64,000 nucleotides of DNA from Gordonia namibiensis NBRC 108229 (GCF_000298235.1 NZ_BAHE01000020.1:1-64000), one strand, 5' to 3'; shown: positions 39,101-48,399, counted from the stretch's first letter. A program made the numbers and translations. The notes: generated by a model from the sequence alone, not told the origin.

Positions 39101-41496
39101 TCCTCAAGGGTCTGCGCCACAGCGTGTGGTTCAGCCAGGCCATCTCGAAGTCGGTGGAGAACGGCCACCGCACCTTCCTGGAGCTCTCGCCCAACCCGGC
39201 GGTCCTGATCTCCGTTGCCGCCGTGACCTTCTCGGCCGGTCTGCACGACGCCGAGCTCATCGAGACGCTGCGCCGCAAGGAAGACGAGAGCTTCGGTCTG
39301 GTCAACGCCCTGATGAAGCTGTACGTGCACGGCCACCCGGTCGACGTCGCGTCGCTGTTCGGCACCGGTGGTTACGCCGCCATCCCGCGGACCCGCTTCG
39401 AGCGCAAGGAGTTCTGGCTCAAGGCACAGCTCTCCTCGGGTGGTTCGGCCGGTTCGGTCCCCGGATCGCATGTCGCGCTGCCCGACGGCAGGCACGCCTG
39501 GGAGGTCAACGCCGCCGCCGTCACCGATCCGCGCGCGCTGGTGCACGCCGCCGCCGCTCAGGTGCTGAAGAACGCCTCGGTCGGTGCCGCGGTGTCGCAC
39601 GGTGAGATCCCGAAGGCGGGCACCGTCACCACCACGCTGAGCCCGCACCCGGGCGGCGCATCGGTGAGCTTGCATGTGAAGTCCGACAAGAACTTCCGCC
39701 TGCTCTTCGAGGCCGTCGTGACCGGCGACCTCGACGAGACCGCCGGCACGGTGTCCGCGCCGGCGGCGGCGCCGGAGTCCGGTGCCGCGGCGTTCGCCGA
39801 CGACAAGGTCGTCGTCGAGGACGAGGTCGTCGACGACATCGGCAACAAGTGGAATCCGGAATCCGGTGAGACCGTGGGCGATCGCCTCGCGATCATCGTC
39901 GGCGAGTCGATGGGTTACGACCCCGAGGACCTGCCGCGTGAGATCCCGCTCATCGAGTTGGGTCTGGATTCGCTGATGGCCGTACGCATCAAGAACCGCG
40001 TCGAGTACGAGTTCGACATCCCGCAGCTGCAGCTGCAGGCGATGCGCCAGGCGAATCTGGCCGACGTCCAGAAGTTCGTCGAGTTCGCGGTGACCCACCG
40101 CGATCAGCTCGACGATCTCGCCGAGAACGCCGGCGGCGGAGGCGAACTCGACACCGCAGCGCTCAACGCCTACATCGACGAGCAGAACGCCAAGGACGCA
40201 TCGTCGGGTGTCCCGGCCGTCGAGGAGTCGCCGGAGCCGAAGCAGGAGGTGGCCCAGGACGTCGTGGACGTCGAGGAGGCCGTCGCGACCTCGCCGGGCA
40301 CCGACCCGGAACCGGTCACGGCTCCCGCGCCCGCGCCGGAGACCAAGCCGGTCACCGACATCACCTCGCAGAAGGCGGTCGCCGAGGCCGCGGGTTCGGA
40401 TGTCCCGCCGCGTGACGCGGCCGAGCGCCTGACCTTCGGCACCTACGCGGTCGTGACCAAGAAATCCGCGGGCGGCATCTTCAACAAGCTGCCGGTCCTG
40501 TCGGAGGAGTTGGCCCAGCAGCTCACCGATCGCCTCAACGAGCGCACCGGCGGCGACATCGACGTCGAGGACATCCTCGACTCGGAGACCATCGAGGAGA
40601 TGTCGAATTACGTTCGCGAGCACCTCGATGCCGGGGCGGCGACCGACGGGTTCCTGCGCTACCTGCGTCTGGTTCCCGAGGGCAAGAAGGTCTACGACCC
40701 CGCTGCGGGAGACCCGACACCGATCCTGCTGTTCCATCCGGCCGGCGGCAACACCTCGTCCTACGAGGCGCTGCTCAAGCGGCTGCCCGACGACCGACCG
40801 GTCATCGGTTTCGACCGCGGCAGCGAGGGAACGATCGAAGACCGTGTCCGCGAGTACATCCCGCGTCTGCGTGAACTGCAGCCGAACGGGCCGTACGTGC
40901 TGGTCGGTTGGTCGTTCGGTGGTGCTCTCGCCTACGGTGTCGCCCAGGTTCTCCGCGAAGCCGGTGAAGAGGTCGCCTTCGTCGGCCTGATCGACGTCGT
41001 GCGTCCCCGTGAGGACATGACCGAGACCCCGGACACCAAGCGGGCCCGCCTGGAACGGTGGAAAGAGTTCGCGATCCGCAACTACGACCTCGACCCGGAT
41101 GTGCCGATCCCGATGGAGCGGCTCGTCGAGGCCGACGACGAGGGGCAGTTCGCGATCATCATGGAGATGATGTCGATGTCGGGCACCAAGATCCCCGGCG
41201 GCATCATCGAACACCAGCGGACCTCGTTCATCGAGAACCGGGTGCTCAGCAACATCGCGCCGGAGCCGTACGACGGCAAGGTCGTGCTGTACCGCGCCGA
41301 CAAGATGCATGCCGGTGCCATCGAACTCGAACCGCAGTGGGCCGAGATCGACGAGGACGGCCGGTGGGGCGAGGTCGTCGACGACCTCGAGATCATCCAC
41401 ATCGGTGGCGATCACCTGTCGATCGTCGACGAGCCGTACATCGCCAAGATCGGCGCCGATCTGGCCACGCGTCTCGGCGAGCTTGATAAGAAGTAG
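36136..41496 (+). CDS. pks13: Polyketide synthase Pks13
   Basis: A 1786-residue type I polyketide synthase that condenses two fatty chains into the alpha-alkyl beta-keto mycolate precursor. Domains in order: N-terminal ACP (ELGLSSRD, Ser87 or 88), ketosynthase (DTACSSS with C323, EAHGTGT, NYGHMES), acyltransferase (PHSMGEA, S831), second ACP (ELGLDSL, S1279), a Pro/Ala/Glu-rich linker, and a C-terminal thioesterase (GWSFGG, S1593). Size and architecture equal those of Rv3800c. The N-ACP takes the meromycoloyl chain from FadD32 and the AT loads the carboxyacyl extender made with AccD4. accD4 follows after 40 bases. Confidence 0.97.
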   Translation: MSELNTDEARGTDLPDASSLETPGSVDGATADATDATSNGEATPGETAGDLTVDELRDWLREWVSQATAVPVAQIDVDRPMEELGLSSRDAVALAADVEDKTGVILTATVVYNHPTISSLAQRIIDGDPDEGLADTVDTFWQRERSADDDIAIVGLSTRFPKSGTTPESTWEALVGGVDGISDLPEGRWTEFTSDPRFAEILESSNIKGGYLDDVRSFDADFFQMSPREVEMVDPQQRLALELTWEALEHAHIPPSDLKGAPVGVFIGTSTNDYQLLATLGLGEGAEDTAAYALTGTSTAIVANRVSYFYDFRGPSIAIDTACSSSLVAIHQAVRSLRTGESDVALAGGVNMLITPAATLGFDRIGAQAKDGHIKAFSADADGMIRAEGGGLVVLKRMADARRDGDDVLAVIAGSAVNSDGRSNGLPAPNPEAQVEVLRSAYTDAAIDPRTVDYVEAHGTGTILGDPIEADALGRVVGRGRTPDKPMLLGSVKTNYGHMESAAGAGAIAKVVLALKNGVIPASRNYSGPNPYIQFDATNLKVIPEATEWPRYSGHAVAGISGFGFGGTNAHVVVREVLPSDLKPETVAVDAGASELPATGSLPGEPDLDDEDEFLTEAERAVLAAQAKNVEPVVAETAADPAEGFAPCAVEGSVVPLVISGFLPSRRRKTAADLLEWLESDEGRATPLADIGRALAHRNHGRSRAVVMARTHEDAITGVRAVADGKGNPLVYSSDSPDAASAVWLLSGFGSQHRKMAKQLYTENPIFAKYVDRVDALIQNELGYSIAEMFLDDEQTYGIETSQVGIYTIQVALADTLRHHGAEPGVLVPHSMGEASASYISGGLSLEDATRVICQRSRLMGEGESMLQGDDIRLMALVEYSAEDINDVLVDYPDLEICVYAAPTHTVIGGPEAQVDAIVARAEAEGKLGRKLQTKGASHTSQMDPILGELAYELTGIEPRRLTTGFYSSVDREVFYRAGHEPVHTIDYFLKGLRHSVWFSQAISKSVENGHRTFLELSPNPAVLISVAAVTFSAGLHDAELIETLRRKEDESFGLVNALMKLYVHGHPVDVASLFGTGGYAAIPRTRFERKEFWLKAQLSSGGSAGSVPGSHVALPDGRHAWEVNAAAVTDPRALVHAAAAQVLKNASVGAAVSHGEIPKAGTVTTTLSPHPGGASVSLHVKSDKNFRLLFEAVVTGDLDETAGTVSAPAAAPESGAAAFADDKVVVEDEVVDDIGNKWNPESGETVGDRLAIIVGESMGYDPEDLPREIPLIELGLDSLMAVRIKNRVEYEFDIPQLQLQAMRQANLADVQKFVEFAVTHRDQLDDLAENAGGGGELDTAALNAYIDEQNAKDASSGVPAVEESPEPKQEVAQDVVDVEEAVATSPGTDPEPVTAPAPAPETKPVTDITSQKAVAEAAGSDVPPRDAAERLTFGTYAVVTKKSAGGIFNKLPVLSEELAQQLTDRLNERTGGDIDVEDILDSETIEEMSNYVREHLDAGAATDGFLRYLRLVPEGKKVYDPAAGDPTPILLFHPAGGNTSSYEALLKRLPDDRPVIGFDRGSEGTIEDRVREYIPRLRELQPNGPYVLVGWSFGGALAYGVAQVLREAGEEVAFVGLIDVVRPREDMTETPDTKRARLERWKEFAIRNYDLDPDVPIPMERLVEADDEGQFAIIMEMMSMSGTKIPGGIIEHQRTSFIENRVLSNIAPEPYDGKVVLYRADKMHAGAIELEPQWAEIDEDGRWGEVVDDLEIIHIGGDHLSIVDEPYIAKIGADLATRLGELDKK

Positions 41497-41536
41497 CTTC
41501 AACGAGACATCGTGGTCGCGTAGAAAGTGAAGGACC

Positions 41537-43087
41537 GTGACTGACACCACCGCAGGCAAGCTCGCCGACCTCCGGCAAAAGCTGGAGGCCGCTCGCGAAC
41601 CCGGAGGGGAGAAGGCAGTCGCCAAGCGTGCCGCGAAGGGGATCTGTTCCCCTCGCGAACGTCTGGCCATGCTGTTCGACCCCGGGACGTTCGTCGAGAT
41701 CGGCGCGCTCGCCAAGATGCCGGGCGCCGCGGAGAGCGGTTACGGCGACGGTGTGGTCACCGGCCACGGCCTCGTCCACGGACGCCCGGTCGCCGCGTTC
41801 TCGCACGACCAGACCGTCTTCGGCGGCACCGTCGGTGAGATGTTCGGCCGCAAGGTCGCATCGCTGATGGAGTGGGCAGGCAAGATCGGCTGCCCGATGG
41901 TCGGCATCAACGACTCGGCCGGCGCCCGCATCCAGGACGCCGTCACCTCGCTCGCCTGGTACGCCGAGATGGGTCGCCGCAACGACCTGCTCTCCGGTCT
42001 CGCACCGCAGATCTCGGTCATCCTCGGCAAGTGCGCCGGCGGCGCCGTCTACACCCCGGCCAACACCGACATCCTCGTCGCCGTCGAAGACAAGTCGTAC
42101 ATGTTCGTCACCGGCCCGGACGTGCTCAAGCAGGTCAACGGCGAGGAGATCTCCGCCGAAGACCTGGGCAGCGCCCACAACCAGGCGCGCTGGGGCAACA
42201 TCCACCACATCGCGCCCGACGAGAAGGCCGCCTTCGACTGGGTGCGTGAGTACCTGCAGTACATGCCGTCGAGCGCCTACGAGCAGCCGCCGGTGATCAA
42301 CCCGGGTCTCGAACCCGAGATCACCGAGTCGGATCTGTCGCTCAACGACTTCATGCCGGACAACGACAACGCCGGGTACGACATGAAGGACATCATCATC
42401 CGGCTGTTCGACGACGGTGCCTTCCACGAGGTGGGAGAACTGTTCGCGCCCAACATCATCACCGGTTACGCGCGCGTCGACGGCCGGTCGGTGGGCGTCG
42501 TCGCCAACCAGCCGAGCGTCATGTCCGGTGTGCTGGACACCGATTCGTCGGAGAAGGCGACGCGGTTCGTCCGCATCTGCAACGCCTACAACATCCCGCT
42601 CGTGTTCCTCGTGGACACGCCCGGCATCCTCCCCGGCCTCGCCGAGGAGCAGAAGGGCACCATCCGCCGGTCGGGCCGCTTCCTCTACGCCTACGTGGAG
42701 GCCGACGTCCCGAAGGTCACCGTGGTGCTGCGCAAGGCCTACGGCGGTGCCTACGCGGTGATGGGGTCGAAGCACCTCGGTGCCGACATCAACTTCGCCT
42801 GGCCGACCGCCAAGATCGCCGTGATGGGCGCCGAATCGGCTGCCGCGGTGCTCACCCGCCGTCAGACCGAGGGACTTTCGGCCGCCGAGGCCGACAAGGT
42901 CCGTCGTGACTTCATCGACTTCTACAACACGATGATGGCCACGCCGTACCTCGCGGCCGAACGTGGCTACGTCGACGCGGTGATCGAGCCCGCCGAGACC
43001 CGCCTGCAGCTTCGGAAGGCGTTGGCGCAGTTGCGCGACAAGCAGGTCCTCAAGACCCCGCGCAAGCACTTCCTGATGCCGATCTAA
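41537..43087 (+). CDS. accD4: Acyl-CoA carboxylase beta subunit AccD4
   Basis: A 516-residue carboxyltransferase (Rv3799c homologue). It supplies the carboxylated C24-C26 acyl-CoA extender unit to Pks13, working with an AccA3 subunit encoded elsewhere. N-terminal ([49 protein letters not shown]) and C-terminal ([39 protein letters not shown]) carboxyltransferase halves are complete. Translation starts with GTG at 41537, preceded by GAAGGA. It is the last gene of the mycolate operon and is followed by a bidirectional terminator. Confidence 0.96.
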   Translation: MTDTTAGKLADLRQKLEAAREPGGEKAVAKRAAKGICSPRERLAMLFDPGTFVEIGALAKMPGAAESGYGDGVVTGHGLVHGRPVAAFSHDQTVFGGTVGEMFGRKVASLMEWAGKIGCPMVGINDSAGARIQDAVTSLAWYAEMGRRNDLLSGLAPQISVILGKCAGGAVYTPANTDILVAVEDKSYMFVTGPDVLKQVNGEEISAEDLGSAHNQARWGNIHHIAPDEKAAFDWVREYLQYMPSSAYEQPPVINPGLEPEITESDLSLNDFMPDNDNAGYDMKDIIIRLFDDGAFHEVGELFAPNIITGYARVDGRSVGVVANQPSVMSGVLDTDSSEKATRFVRICNAYNIPLVFLVDTPGILPGLAEEQKGTIRRSGRFLYAYVEADVPKVTVVLRKAYGGAYAVMGSKHLGADINFAWPTAKIAVMGAESAAAVLTRRQTEGLSAAEADKVRRDFIDFYNTMMATPYLAAERGYVDAVIEPAETRLQLRKALAQLRDKQVLKTPRKHFLMPI

Positions 43088-43110
43088 CCGCGCAAACCCA
43101 CCCCTTTTCG

Positions 43111-43144
43111 CCAAACCCAGCACCCCTCGAGGTGCTGGGTTTGG
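43111..43144. terminator. Bidirectional terminator between accD4 and the catabolic island
   Basis: A 14-bp perfect stem (43111-43124 with 43131-43144) with a CCTCGA loop, flanked by CCCCTTTT on one side and CATTTCT on the other. It lies between the convergent accD4 and CoA-transferase genes and insulates the mycolate operon from the island. Confidence 0.85.
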
Positions 43145-43159
43145 CCATTTCTGGTGGGT

Positions 43160-44602
43160 CTACGTAATGGGTTGTGAGTCGATGTCGATGTGCAGGGTTG
43201 CGCCGGTCGCGGCGGTGATGTGCTCGACGGCCACACCGGGTGCCAGCTCGCGGAGCACCAGGCCGTAGTCCTCCACGTCGATGACGCCGAGATCGGTGAT
43301 GATCCGGTTCACGACCCCCTGGCCGGTGAGGGGCAAGGTGCACGTGTCGAGGATTTTCGGGTTCCCGGCGCGATCCGTGTGCTCCATCAGGACGATCACG
43401 CGCGCCGCGCCGTGGACGAGATCCATGGCGCCGCCCATGCCTTTGACCATCTTGCCCGGGATCATCCAGTTCGCGAGGTCGCCGGTGGACGACACCTGCA
43501 TGCCGCCGAGAACTGCGGTGCCGATGTGGCCGCCACGGATCATGCCGAAAGAGCGGGCCGAGTCGAAGAACGCGCCCCCGTCCCGCACGGTGACGGTCTC
43601 CTTACCCGCGTTGATCAGGTCGGGGTCGACCGCGTCCGCCGCCGGATAACCGCCGGTGCCCAGGATTCCGTTTTCCGAGTGGAGGGTCACCCGGACGTCG
43701 GACGGGAGGTAGGACGGGATGAGCGTTGGAAGGCCGATGCCGAGGTTGACGTACTCGCCGTCAGTCATCTCGGCAGCGGCGCGGGCGGCCATCTGGTCGC
43801 GGGTCCATCCGACCGGAGCCGATGCGGTGGAGACGCAGCGGCCTTGATCGGACGGGACGCTGACGGTGAGCTTCTCGATCCGCTTGTCCTGCGGTCCGGT
43901 GTGGACGATCCGCTGCACGTAGACACCGGGTAAGTGCACTGCGTCCGCGTCGATCTCACCGGGTTCGACGAGACGCTCGACCTGGGCGATGGTGACCTTG
44001 CCGGCCATCGCAGCCAGCGGGTTGAAGTTCATCGCGGACTTGTGGAACAGGAGGTTGCCGTCCGTGTCGCCGACCGCCGCGTGCACGAGCGCGAAGTCGG
44101 CGGTGATCCCTGCCTCGAAGACGTACGGTTTGCCGTCGAAGTCCCGGGTCTCTTTGGGTGGTGAGGCCAGGGCGACCGATCCGTTGGTTGCGTAGCGCCA
44201 GGGCAGTCCGCCGTCGGCGACGGGGGTGCCGACACCGGCAGGTGTGTAGAAGCCGGGGATACCCGCTCCGCCCGCCCGCAGTCGCTCGGCGAGCGTTCCC
44301 TGGGGGATGAGTTCCACTTCGAGTTCGCCAGAAAGGTACTGGCGTGCGAACTCCTTGTTCTCGCCCACATAGGACGCGGTGACCCGGCGGATACGTCCCT
44401 GGCGCAGAAGCACTCCCAAACCGTGGTCGTCAACGCCGCAGTTGTTGGAGAAGACCTCGAGACCGGTGACGGTCGACTCCGCCAGCGCGGAGATGAGCTC
44501 ATCCGGAATGCCACACAGGCCGAAACCGCCCACCGCGATACTGGCTCCATCCTGGATGTCGGCAACTGCTTCGGCGACCGACTCGTACACCTTCGACGAC
44601 AC
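43160..44602 (-). CDS. Fused 3-oxoacid CoA-transferase (PcaIJ / SCOT-like)
   Basis: A 480-residue protein joining the two CoA-transferase subunits. The alpha half (residues 1 to about 235) has [24 protein letters not shown] and [11 protein letters not shown]. The beta half (from about 258) has GIGLPTLIP and the active-site Glu in SENGILG, then GGMQVS and GGAMDL. Such fusions transfer CoA from succinyl-CoA to acetoacetate or 3-oxoadipate. Beside the pca genes, 3-oxoadipate is the likely substrate, but SCOT activity cannot be excluded. The GTG at 44602 is supported by AAGGAGA. It is convergent with accD4 and divergent from the IclR gene. Confidence 0.87.
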   Translation of the reverse strand: MSSKVYESVAEAVADIQDGASIAVGGFGLCGIPDELISALAESTVTGLEVFSNNCGVDDHGLGVLLRQGRIRRVTASYVGENKEFARQYLSGELEVELIPQGTLAERLRAGGAGIPGFYTPAGVGTPVADGGLPWRYATNGSVALASPPKETRDFDGKPYVFEAGITADFALVHAAVGDTDGNLLFHKSAMNFNPLAAMAGKVTIAQVERLVEPGEIDADAVHLPGVYVQRIVHTGPQDKRIEKLTVSVPSDQGRCVSTASAPVGWTRDQMAARAAAEMTDGEYVNLGIGLPTLIPSYLPSDVRVTLHSENGILGTGGYPAADAVDPDLINAGKETVTVRDGGAFFDSARSFGMIRGGHIGTAVLGGMQVSSTGDLANWMIPGKMVKGMGGAMDLVHGAARVIVLMEHTDRAGNPKILDTCTLPLTGQGVVNRIITDLGVIDVEDYGLVLRELAPGVAVEHITAATGATLHIDIDSQPIT

Positions 44603-44632
44603 TGACTCTCCTTGGCTCGTTCATTCAGCAGG

Positions 44633-44752
44633 CACAAACTGTTTTGTGTCGACTAAACAATGACGTTGTGCCGCTACTCAACAGCTGGCCTGAACAACCG
44701 TCGAACTGCTCGCATGGTGAGAATGATGATCGAGTACGTTCATAGAATGAAC
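44633..44752. promoter_or_regulatory. Divergent control region with two inverted repeats
   Basis: Between the CoA-transferase and IclR genes lie CACAAA-CTGT-TTTGTG (44633-44648) and the perfect 15-mer GTTCATAGAATGAAC (44738-44752). The latter overlaps the proposed IclR start codon (ATG 44747). A 15-bp GTTC-N7-GAAC palindrome is compatible with IclR-family operators, so autoregulation plus control of the transferase is likely. This is unproven. Confidence 0.45.
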
Positions 44753-45517
44753 GCATCTGGAGGCGTCCGCCCCCACGTCGTCGGTCGCATCGGGGCTCTC
44801 CTCCGTGCGCTCGGTGCGGCAGAACCGGCGGGGGCCTCGACGACCGACCTCGGTCTGGCGACCGGTTTGGCACGCCCGACTGCGCACCGACTGCTGATGT
44901 CCCTGGCCGCCGAAGGACTCGTCGATCGTGACCGCGGCACGGGCAGATGGACACTGGGGCCGGAACTCTATCTGCTGGGCGCGGGAGCGGCTGCCCGATA
45001 TGACATCGGCGAGCAGGCACACGACGTGGTCGCTCGTCTCGCGAGAGAAACGGGGGAGAGCGCGTTCCTGTCCGCCCGCCGGGGTGACGAGACGGTCTGC
45101 GTGCTGAGTGAGGAGGGGAGCTTCCCGCTGCGGTCTCACGTGCTTCACGAGGGAGTGCGGTTCCCGCTGGGCGTGGCGTCGGCCGGTCTGGCGATTCTCA
45201 GTCATCTCCCGGCGCGCGAAATCGACGAGTACCTGTCCCGAGTCGACCTTCTCGGCAACTGGGGCAGAGCACATTCCGATGTCGACATTCGTTCGCGGAT
45301 CGAGTCGACCCGCGAGACCGGCTACGCGCTCAACCCCGGGTTGCTCGTCGAGGGAAGTTGGGGTTTGGGTGCGGCGGTCTTCGATCGTGCGGGACGGCCG
45401 GCCTGGGCGCTGAGTCTCACCGGCGTCGAGACGAGGTTCCGGCCGGAGCGGGTCCGGGAGATGGGTGTACTTCTGCTCGAACGGGCGCATCTGCTCACCA
45501 GTCGATTGCGGTCGTGA
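44747..45517 (+). CDS. IclR-family transcriptional regulator (PcaR-like)
   Basis: A 256-residue IclR regulator. The winged-HTH spans about residues 10-65 (DLGLATGLARPTAHRLLMSLAAEGLVDR core). The effector domain follows with GESAFLSARRGDETVCV, RFPLGVASAGLAIL and ETGYALNPGLLVEGSWGLGAAVFD. Regulators of protocatechuate and 3-oxoadipate genes are often of this family, and this one lies between the CoA-transferase and the pca operon end. The start is uncertain: ATG 44747 gives the usual N-terminus, while upstream ATGs at 44660, 44714 and 44726 are in frame. Confidence 0.87.
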   Translation: MNASGGVRPHVVGRIGALLRALGAAEPAGASTTDLGLATGLARPTAHRLLMSLAAEGLVDRDRGTGRWTLGPELYLLGAGAAARYDIGEQAHDVVARLARETGESAFLSARRGDETVCVLSEEGSFPLRSHVLHEGVRFPLGVASAGLAILSHLPAREIDEYLSRVDLLGNWGRAHSDVDIRSRIESTRETGYALNPGLLVEGSWGLGAAVFDRAGRPAWALSLTGVETRFRPERVREMGVLLLERAHLLTSRLRS

Positions 45518-45536
45518 GATCTGCGACGATGAGTGT

Positions 45537-45947
45537 ATGTCTGACAACAGCTTCGACAACACCTCTCGGTCCTTTCGGGACGGGCTCGACGTCCGCCGGC
45601 AGGTGATGGGTGACGAGTTCGTCGATCGGGCGCTCGCCCGCGCCGAAGGCACGGAATCGGCTGTCCTGCAACAGTTCGTAACTGAACACGTCTGGGACGC
45701 CGTATGGAACCGATCTGGTCTCGAACGTCGCGATCGGAGCCTGCTGAACATCGGAATGCTCACTGCCCTGCGAGCGCACGAGGAACTCGCGGGACATGTT
45801 CGGGCCGCATTGAACAACGGTCTGACCCGGGACGAGGTCGTCGAGGCGATCGTGCACACCGCGGGGTACTGCGGCGCGCCCGCGGCGTTGTCGGCTATGA
45901 AGGTGGCCCAGCAGGTCTTTGACACCGAAGGTCACTCGGTAGCGTGA
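45537..45947 (+). CDS. Carboxymuconolactone decarboxylase-family protein (free-standing)
   Basis: A 136-residue protein of the CMD/AhpD fold. The LLNIGMLTALRAHEELAGHVRAALNNGLTRDEVVEAIVHTAGYCGAPAALSAM block has the Glu and His conserved in PcaC-type enzymes (no CXXC, so it is not a peroxidase AhpD). It starts 19 bases after the IclR gene on the same strand, and its 3' end overlaps the convergent pcaL gene by 16 bases. PcaL carries its own CMD domain, so this is a second one. It may decarboxylate 4-carboxymuconolactone or a related lactone. Confidence 0.8.
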   Translation: MSDNSFDNTSRSFRDGLDVRRQVMGDEFVDRALARAEGTESAVLQQFVTEHVWDAVWNRSGLERRDRSLLNIGMLTALRAHEELAGHVRAALNNGLTRDEVVEAIVHTAGYCGAPAALSAMKVAQQVFDTEGHSVA

Positions 45948-47074
45948 TCGGCGAGCGCCCTCTTGCCGAGGGCGAATGCCCGGTTGCTGTTCGGCACGCC
46001 CGCGTACACCGCGGTGTGGAGAAAGACCTCGACGAGCAGATCCGGGTCGACGCCGGCGCGCAGGGCGGCCCGGATGTGCATGTCGAGTTCGTGCTCGTTG
46101 CCGACCGCGGTGAGGACCGCCAACGTGAGGAGCCGTCTGGTGTGATGGTCGAGCCCCGGACGGGACCAGATGTCGCCCCACGCCGTTCGGGTGATGAAAT
46201 CCTGGAAGGGCGCGGTGAATTCGGTGCTCGCCGCGATCGACCGGTCCACGTGCGCTTCACCTAGTACAGCACGCCGGACGGTCATTCCGTTCGTGTAGGC
46301 GTCTGTGGACTCCGCGCTGAGGTGCCGGCGCAGGCACTCGGTGACCTGACCCGCCTGCTCGAGGTTGGCGAGTTCGCCGCACGTCCCGACCGCGTGGAAC
46401 CTGCTGCCGGCGATCTCTCGCGCCCACTGGCGGGCGACGCTCTCCGACCCGGTGTCGTGTGCGGAGGCGCCCAACACCAGCGTGGGGGCCACGATGCGGG
46501 CGCGATCATGCGCTCCGCCGTCCCAGGCGGTAAGCGCGTCGCAGCAGGACGCGTACGCCGCCGGCGACATTCGGCACAATGTCTCACGGAGGCGGTCGAC
46601 GAGTTCGGGGGAGCTCTTGGCCAGGCCTTCGGTGATCCAACCGGTGATCGCTTCGGGAACGATCGCGGCAATCCCGTGTTCGCGGGCAAGTCGGGAACGC
46701 TCGCTCCATGTCGCAGATGTTCCCATTGCGTCGACGGCGATCAGGGTGAGAGTGAGGGTGCGGGCCGGATGATGGGCGGCGACGTGCTGACCCACGACAC
46801 TTCCCAGGCCGACGCCGGCGAAATGAGCACTCTCGATCTGATGGGTGCCCAGCAGGGTCAGGACGTCACCGGCGAGATCGGCGACGGAGTACGGTCCGGC
46901 GGGCGCCGACGACCATCCGTGACCCCGGAGGTTGACCGCGACTACGCGGAAATCTGCTGACAGCGCGCTGATCTGCGGTTCCCAGACCGAGAGGTCGGTG
47001 CCAAGCGCGCCCAGGAGAACGAGGACGGGAGCATCCGGGTCCCCGAACTGTTCGTGGTCGAGTTCGACTGTCAT
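45932..47074 (-). CDS. pcaL: PcaL-type fusion: enol-lactonase-like domain plus carboxymuconolactone decarboxylase
   Basis: A 380-residue fusion. Residues 1 to about 255 are an alpha/beta-hydrolase related to 3-oxoadipate enol-lactonase. Residues about 262-380 are a PcaC domain with LLTLAVLTAVGNEHELDMHIRAALRAG and FLHTAVYAGVPNSNRAF intact. In the hydrolase half the nucleophile elbow usually reading GLSLGG is GVGLGS, so the Ser position is Gly89, and the catalytic His in the AAHLSN-type block is replaced by Glu234 (TCGELANLEQ). The decarboxylase should work, but the lactonase probably cannot by the usual mechanism. It overlaps pcaB by 4 bases and is the last gene of the minus-strand operon. Confidence 0.85.
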   Translation of the reverse strand: MTVELDHEQFGDPDAPVLVLLGALGTDLSVWEPQISALSADFRVVAVNLRGHGWSSAPAGPYSVADLAGDVLTLLGTHQIESAHFAGVGLGSVVGQHVAAHHPARTLTLTLIAVDAMGTSATWSERSRLAREHGIAAIVPEAITGWITEGLAKSSPELVDRLRETLCRMSPAAYASCCDALTAWDGGAHDRARIVAPTLVLGASAHDTGSESVARQWAREIAGSRFHAVGTCGELANLEQAGQVTECLRRHLSAESTDAYTNGMTVRRAVLGEAHVDRSIAASTEFTAPFQDFITRTAWGDIWSRPGLDHHTRRLLTLAVLTAVGNEHELDMHIRAALRAGVDPDLLVEVFLHTAVYAGVPNSNRAFALGKRALADHATE

Positions 47075-48399
47075 GACATCTCTCCTCGGCGTGCAGCCAG
47101 GGCCCGGTCCACCAGGTCGGTGGCGTGCCCCAGATAGTTGGTGGGGTCAGTGAGTTCGACGATTCGTGCGGTGTCGAGGTGGCGGGTGATCTCGGGCGAT
47201 TCGCTGAGCCGGCTTCCTGATCGTGCTGCGCGCGTGACGATACCCCTTGCCTCCGAAGTGAGATGGGCGAGCGCCGCGGTGACCCGTTCGGCCAGTATGT
47301 GTCCCCCGGTGAGTTGGAGATTCCGGGCCATCGCGTCCGAGTCCACCTCGAGCCCTTGGAGGCTGGTCGCGAGTCGGGACGCCGCTCCGCCCGTGCAGCG
47401 GAGAAGACCGGTGAGGGTTTCCCACTCGGCGTGCCATGGTCCGCCGGCCCGGTTGAATTCGTGGTCGGAGTTCGCGAGAACGGTGGCGACCAGACCGGGT
47501 GCGCGACGTGCCGAAGCCCGGGCAGTGACGGCCGCCGTCGGATTCCGCTTGTGGGGCATCGCCGACGAGCCGCCGGGGTTCTGTTCGGCGACCTCGGCCA
47601 CCTCGGTGGATGACATGGCGACGATATCGGTGGCCGGCTTGGACACCGCGGCGGCGGCGACCCCGAGCGCGGTGGCGATCTCGAGGATCGGCGTGCGGTC
47701 GGTGTGCCACGGCGCCACCGCACGGGACAGCCCGAGATCGTCGGCGAGGGCGTCGGAAACGCGGAGCCCGTGCGGGTGAGATGCTGCCAGAGTTCCTGCG
47801 GCGCCGCCGAATTGAACGGGGGCTGCCGACAGCGCCGCGCCGAGGCGGGTGGCGGCACGATCGAGGGACGTGAACCATGTCGTGGCGAGTAGACCGAAGG
47901 TCGACGGCAGGGCCTGCTGTCCGAGGGTGCGTGCCACCATGGGCGTCTCCCGGTGGATGCGTGCCAGGTCGGCGGCGGCGTCAGCCGCGGAATGCAGATC
48001 GTCGACGACGATCGAACCGCCGCGACGGAGGATGAGCAGCAGAGCGTTGTCGAGGATGTCCTGGCTGGTCGCGCCCTGATGAACCAGTTCGGGCTCCACG
48101 CCGAGGGGCGTCGCCCGCTCGCGCAGGATCTTCACGAGAGGAATGACCGGGTTGCCCCCGTTGACGGCGGCGCGCCCCAGTTCGGCGATGTCGACACCAC
48201 CGGGAGCGCCGAGTTCGGCCACCGACGTCTCGATTGCGGCACACTGCTCCGCGCTGAGCAACCCGATCGTCGCCTGGGCCCGTCCGAGGGCGACCTCGAC
48301 GTCGAGCATGGCGCGTACCCAGGCCTCGTCGGACAACTCGGCACCCACACGGTCCGCACCGAACAGGGGATCGAAAAGCTCGCCTCGAGTCGACATCAT
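47071..48399 (-). CDS. pcaB: 3-carboxy-cis,cis-muconate cycloisomerase
   Basis: A 442-residue fumarase/aspartase-superfamily lyase that closes 3-carboxymuconate to 4-carboxymuconolactone. The signature GSSAMPHKRNPTAAV is present, as are VHQGATSQDILDNALLL and the PVQFGGAAGTLA block typical of PcaB. The pair of ATGs at 48399 and 48396 lies 8 bases after the pcaG stop, and the 3' end overlaps pcaL as ATGA (47071-47074). This is the second enzyme of the protocatechuate branch after the dioxygenase. Confidence 0.93.
   Translation of the reverse strand: MMSTRGELFDPLFGADRVGAELSDEAWVRAMLDVEVALGRAQATIGLLSAEQCAAIETSVAELGAPGGVDIAELGRAAVNGGNPVIPLVKILRERATPLGVEPELVHQGATSQDILDNALLLILRRGGSIVVDDLHSAADAAADLARIHRETPMVARTLGQQALPSTFGLLATTWFTSLDRAATRLGAALSAAPVQFGGAAGTLAASHPHGLRVSDALADDLGLSRAVAPWHTDRTPILEIATALGVAAAAVSKPATDIVAMSSTEVAEVAEQNPGGSSAMPHKRNPTAAVTARASARRAPGLVATVLANSDHEFNRAGGPWHAEWETLTGLLRCTGGAASRLATSLQGLEVDSDAMARNLQLTGGHILAERVTAALAHLTSEARGIVTRAARSGSRLSESPEITRHLDTARIVELTDPTNYLGHATDLVDRALAARRGEMS

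Noticed and set aside
36076..41715. A 1879-codon open frame on the minus strand
   Set aside because: It is exactly antisense to pks13, which has clear domains and active sites. The translation is Asp/Arg/Val/His-rich without any family motif, as expected for the complement of a high-GC gene with biased third positions.
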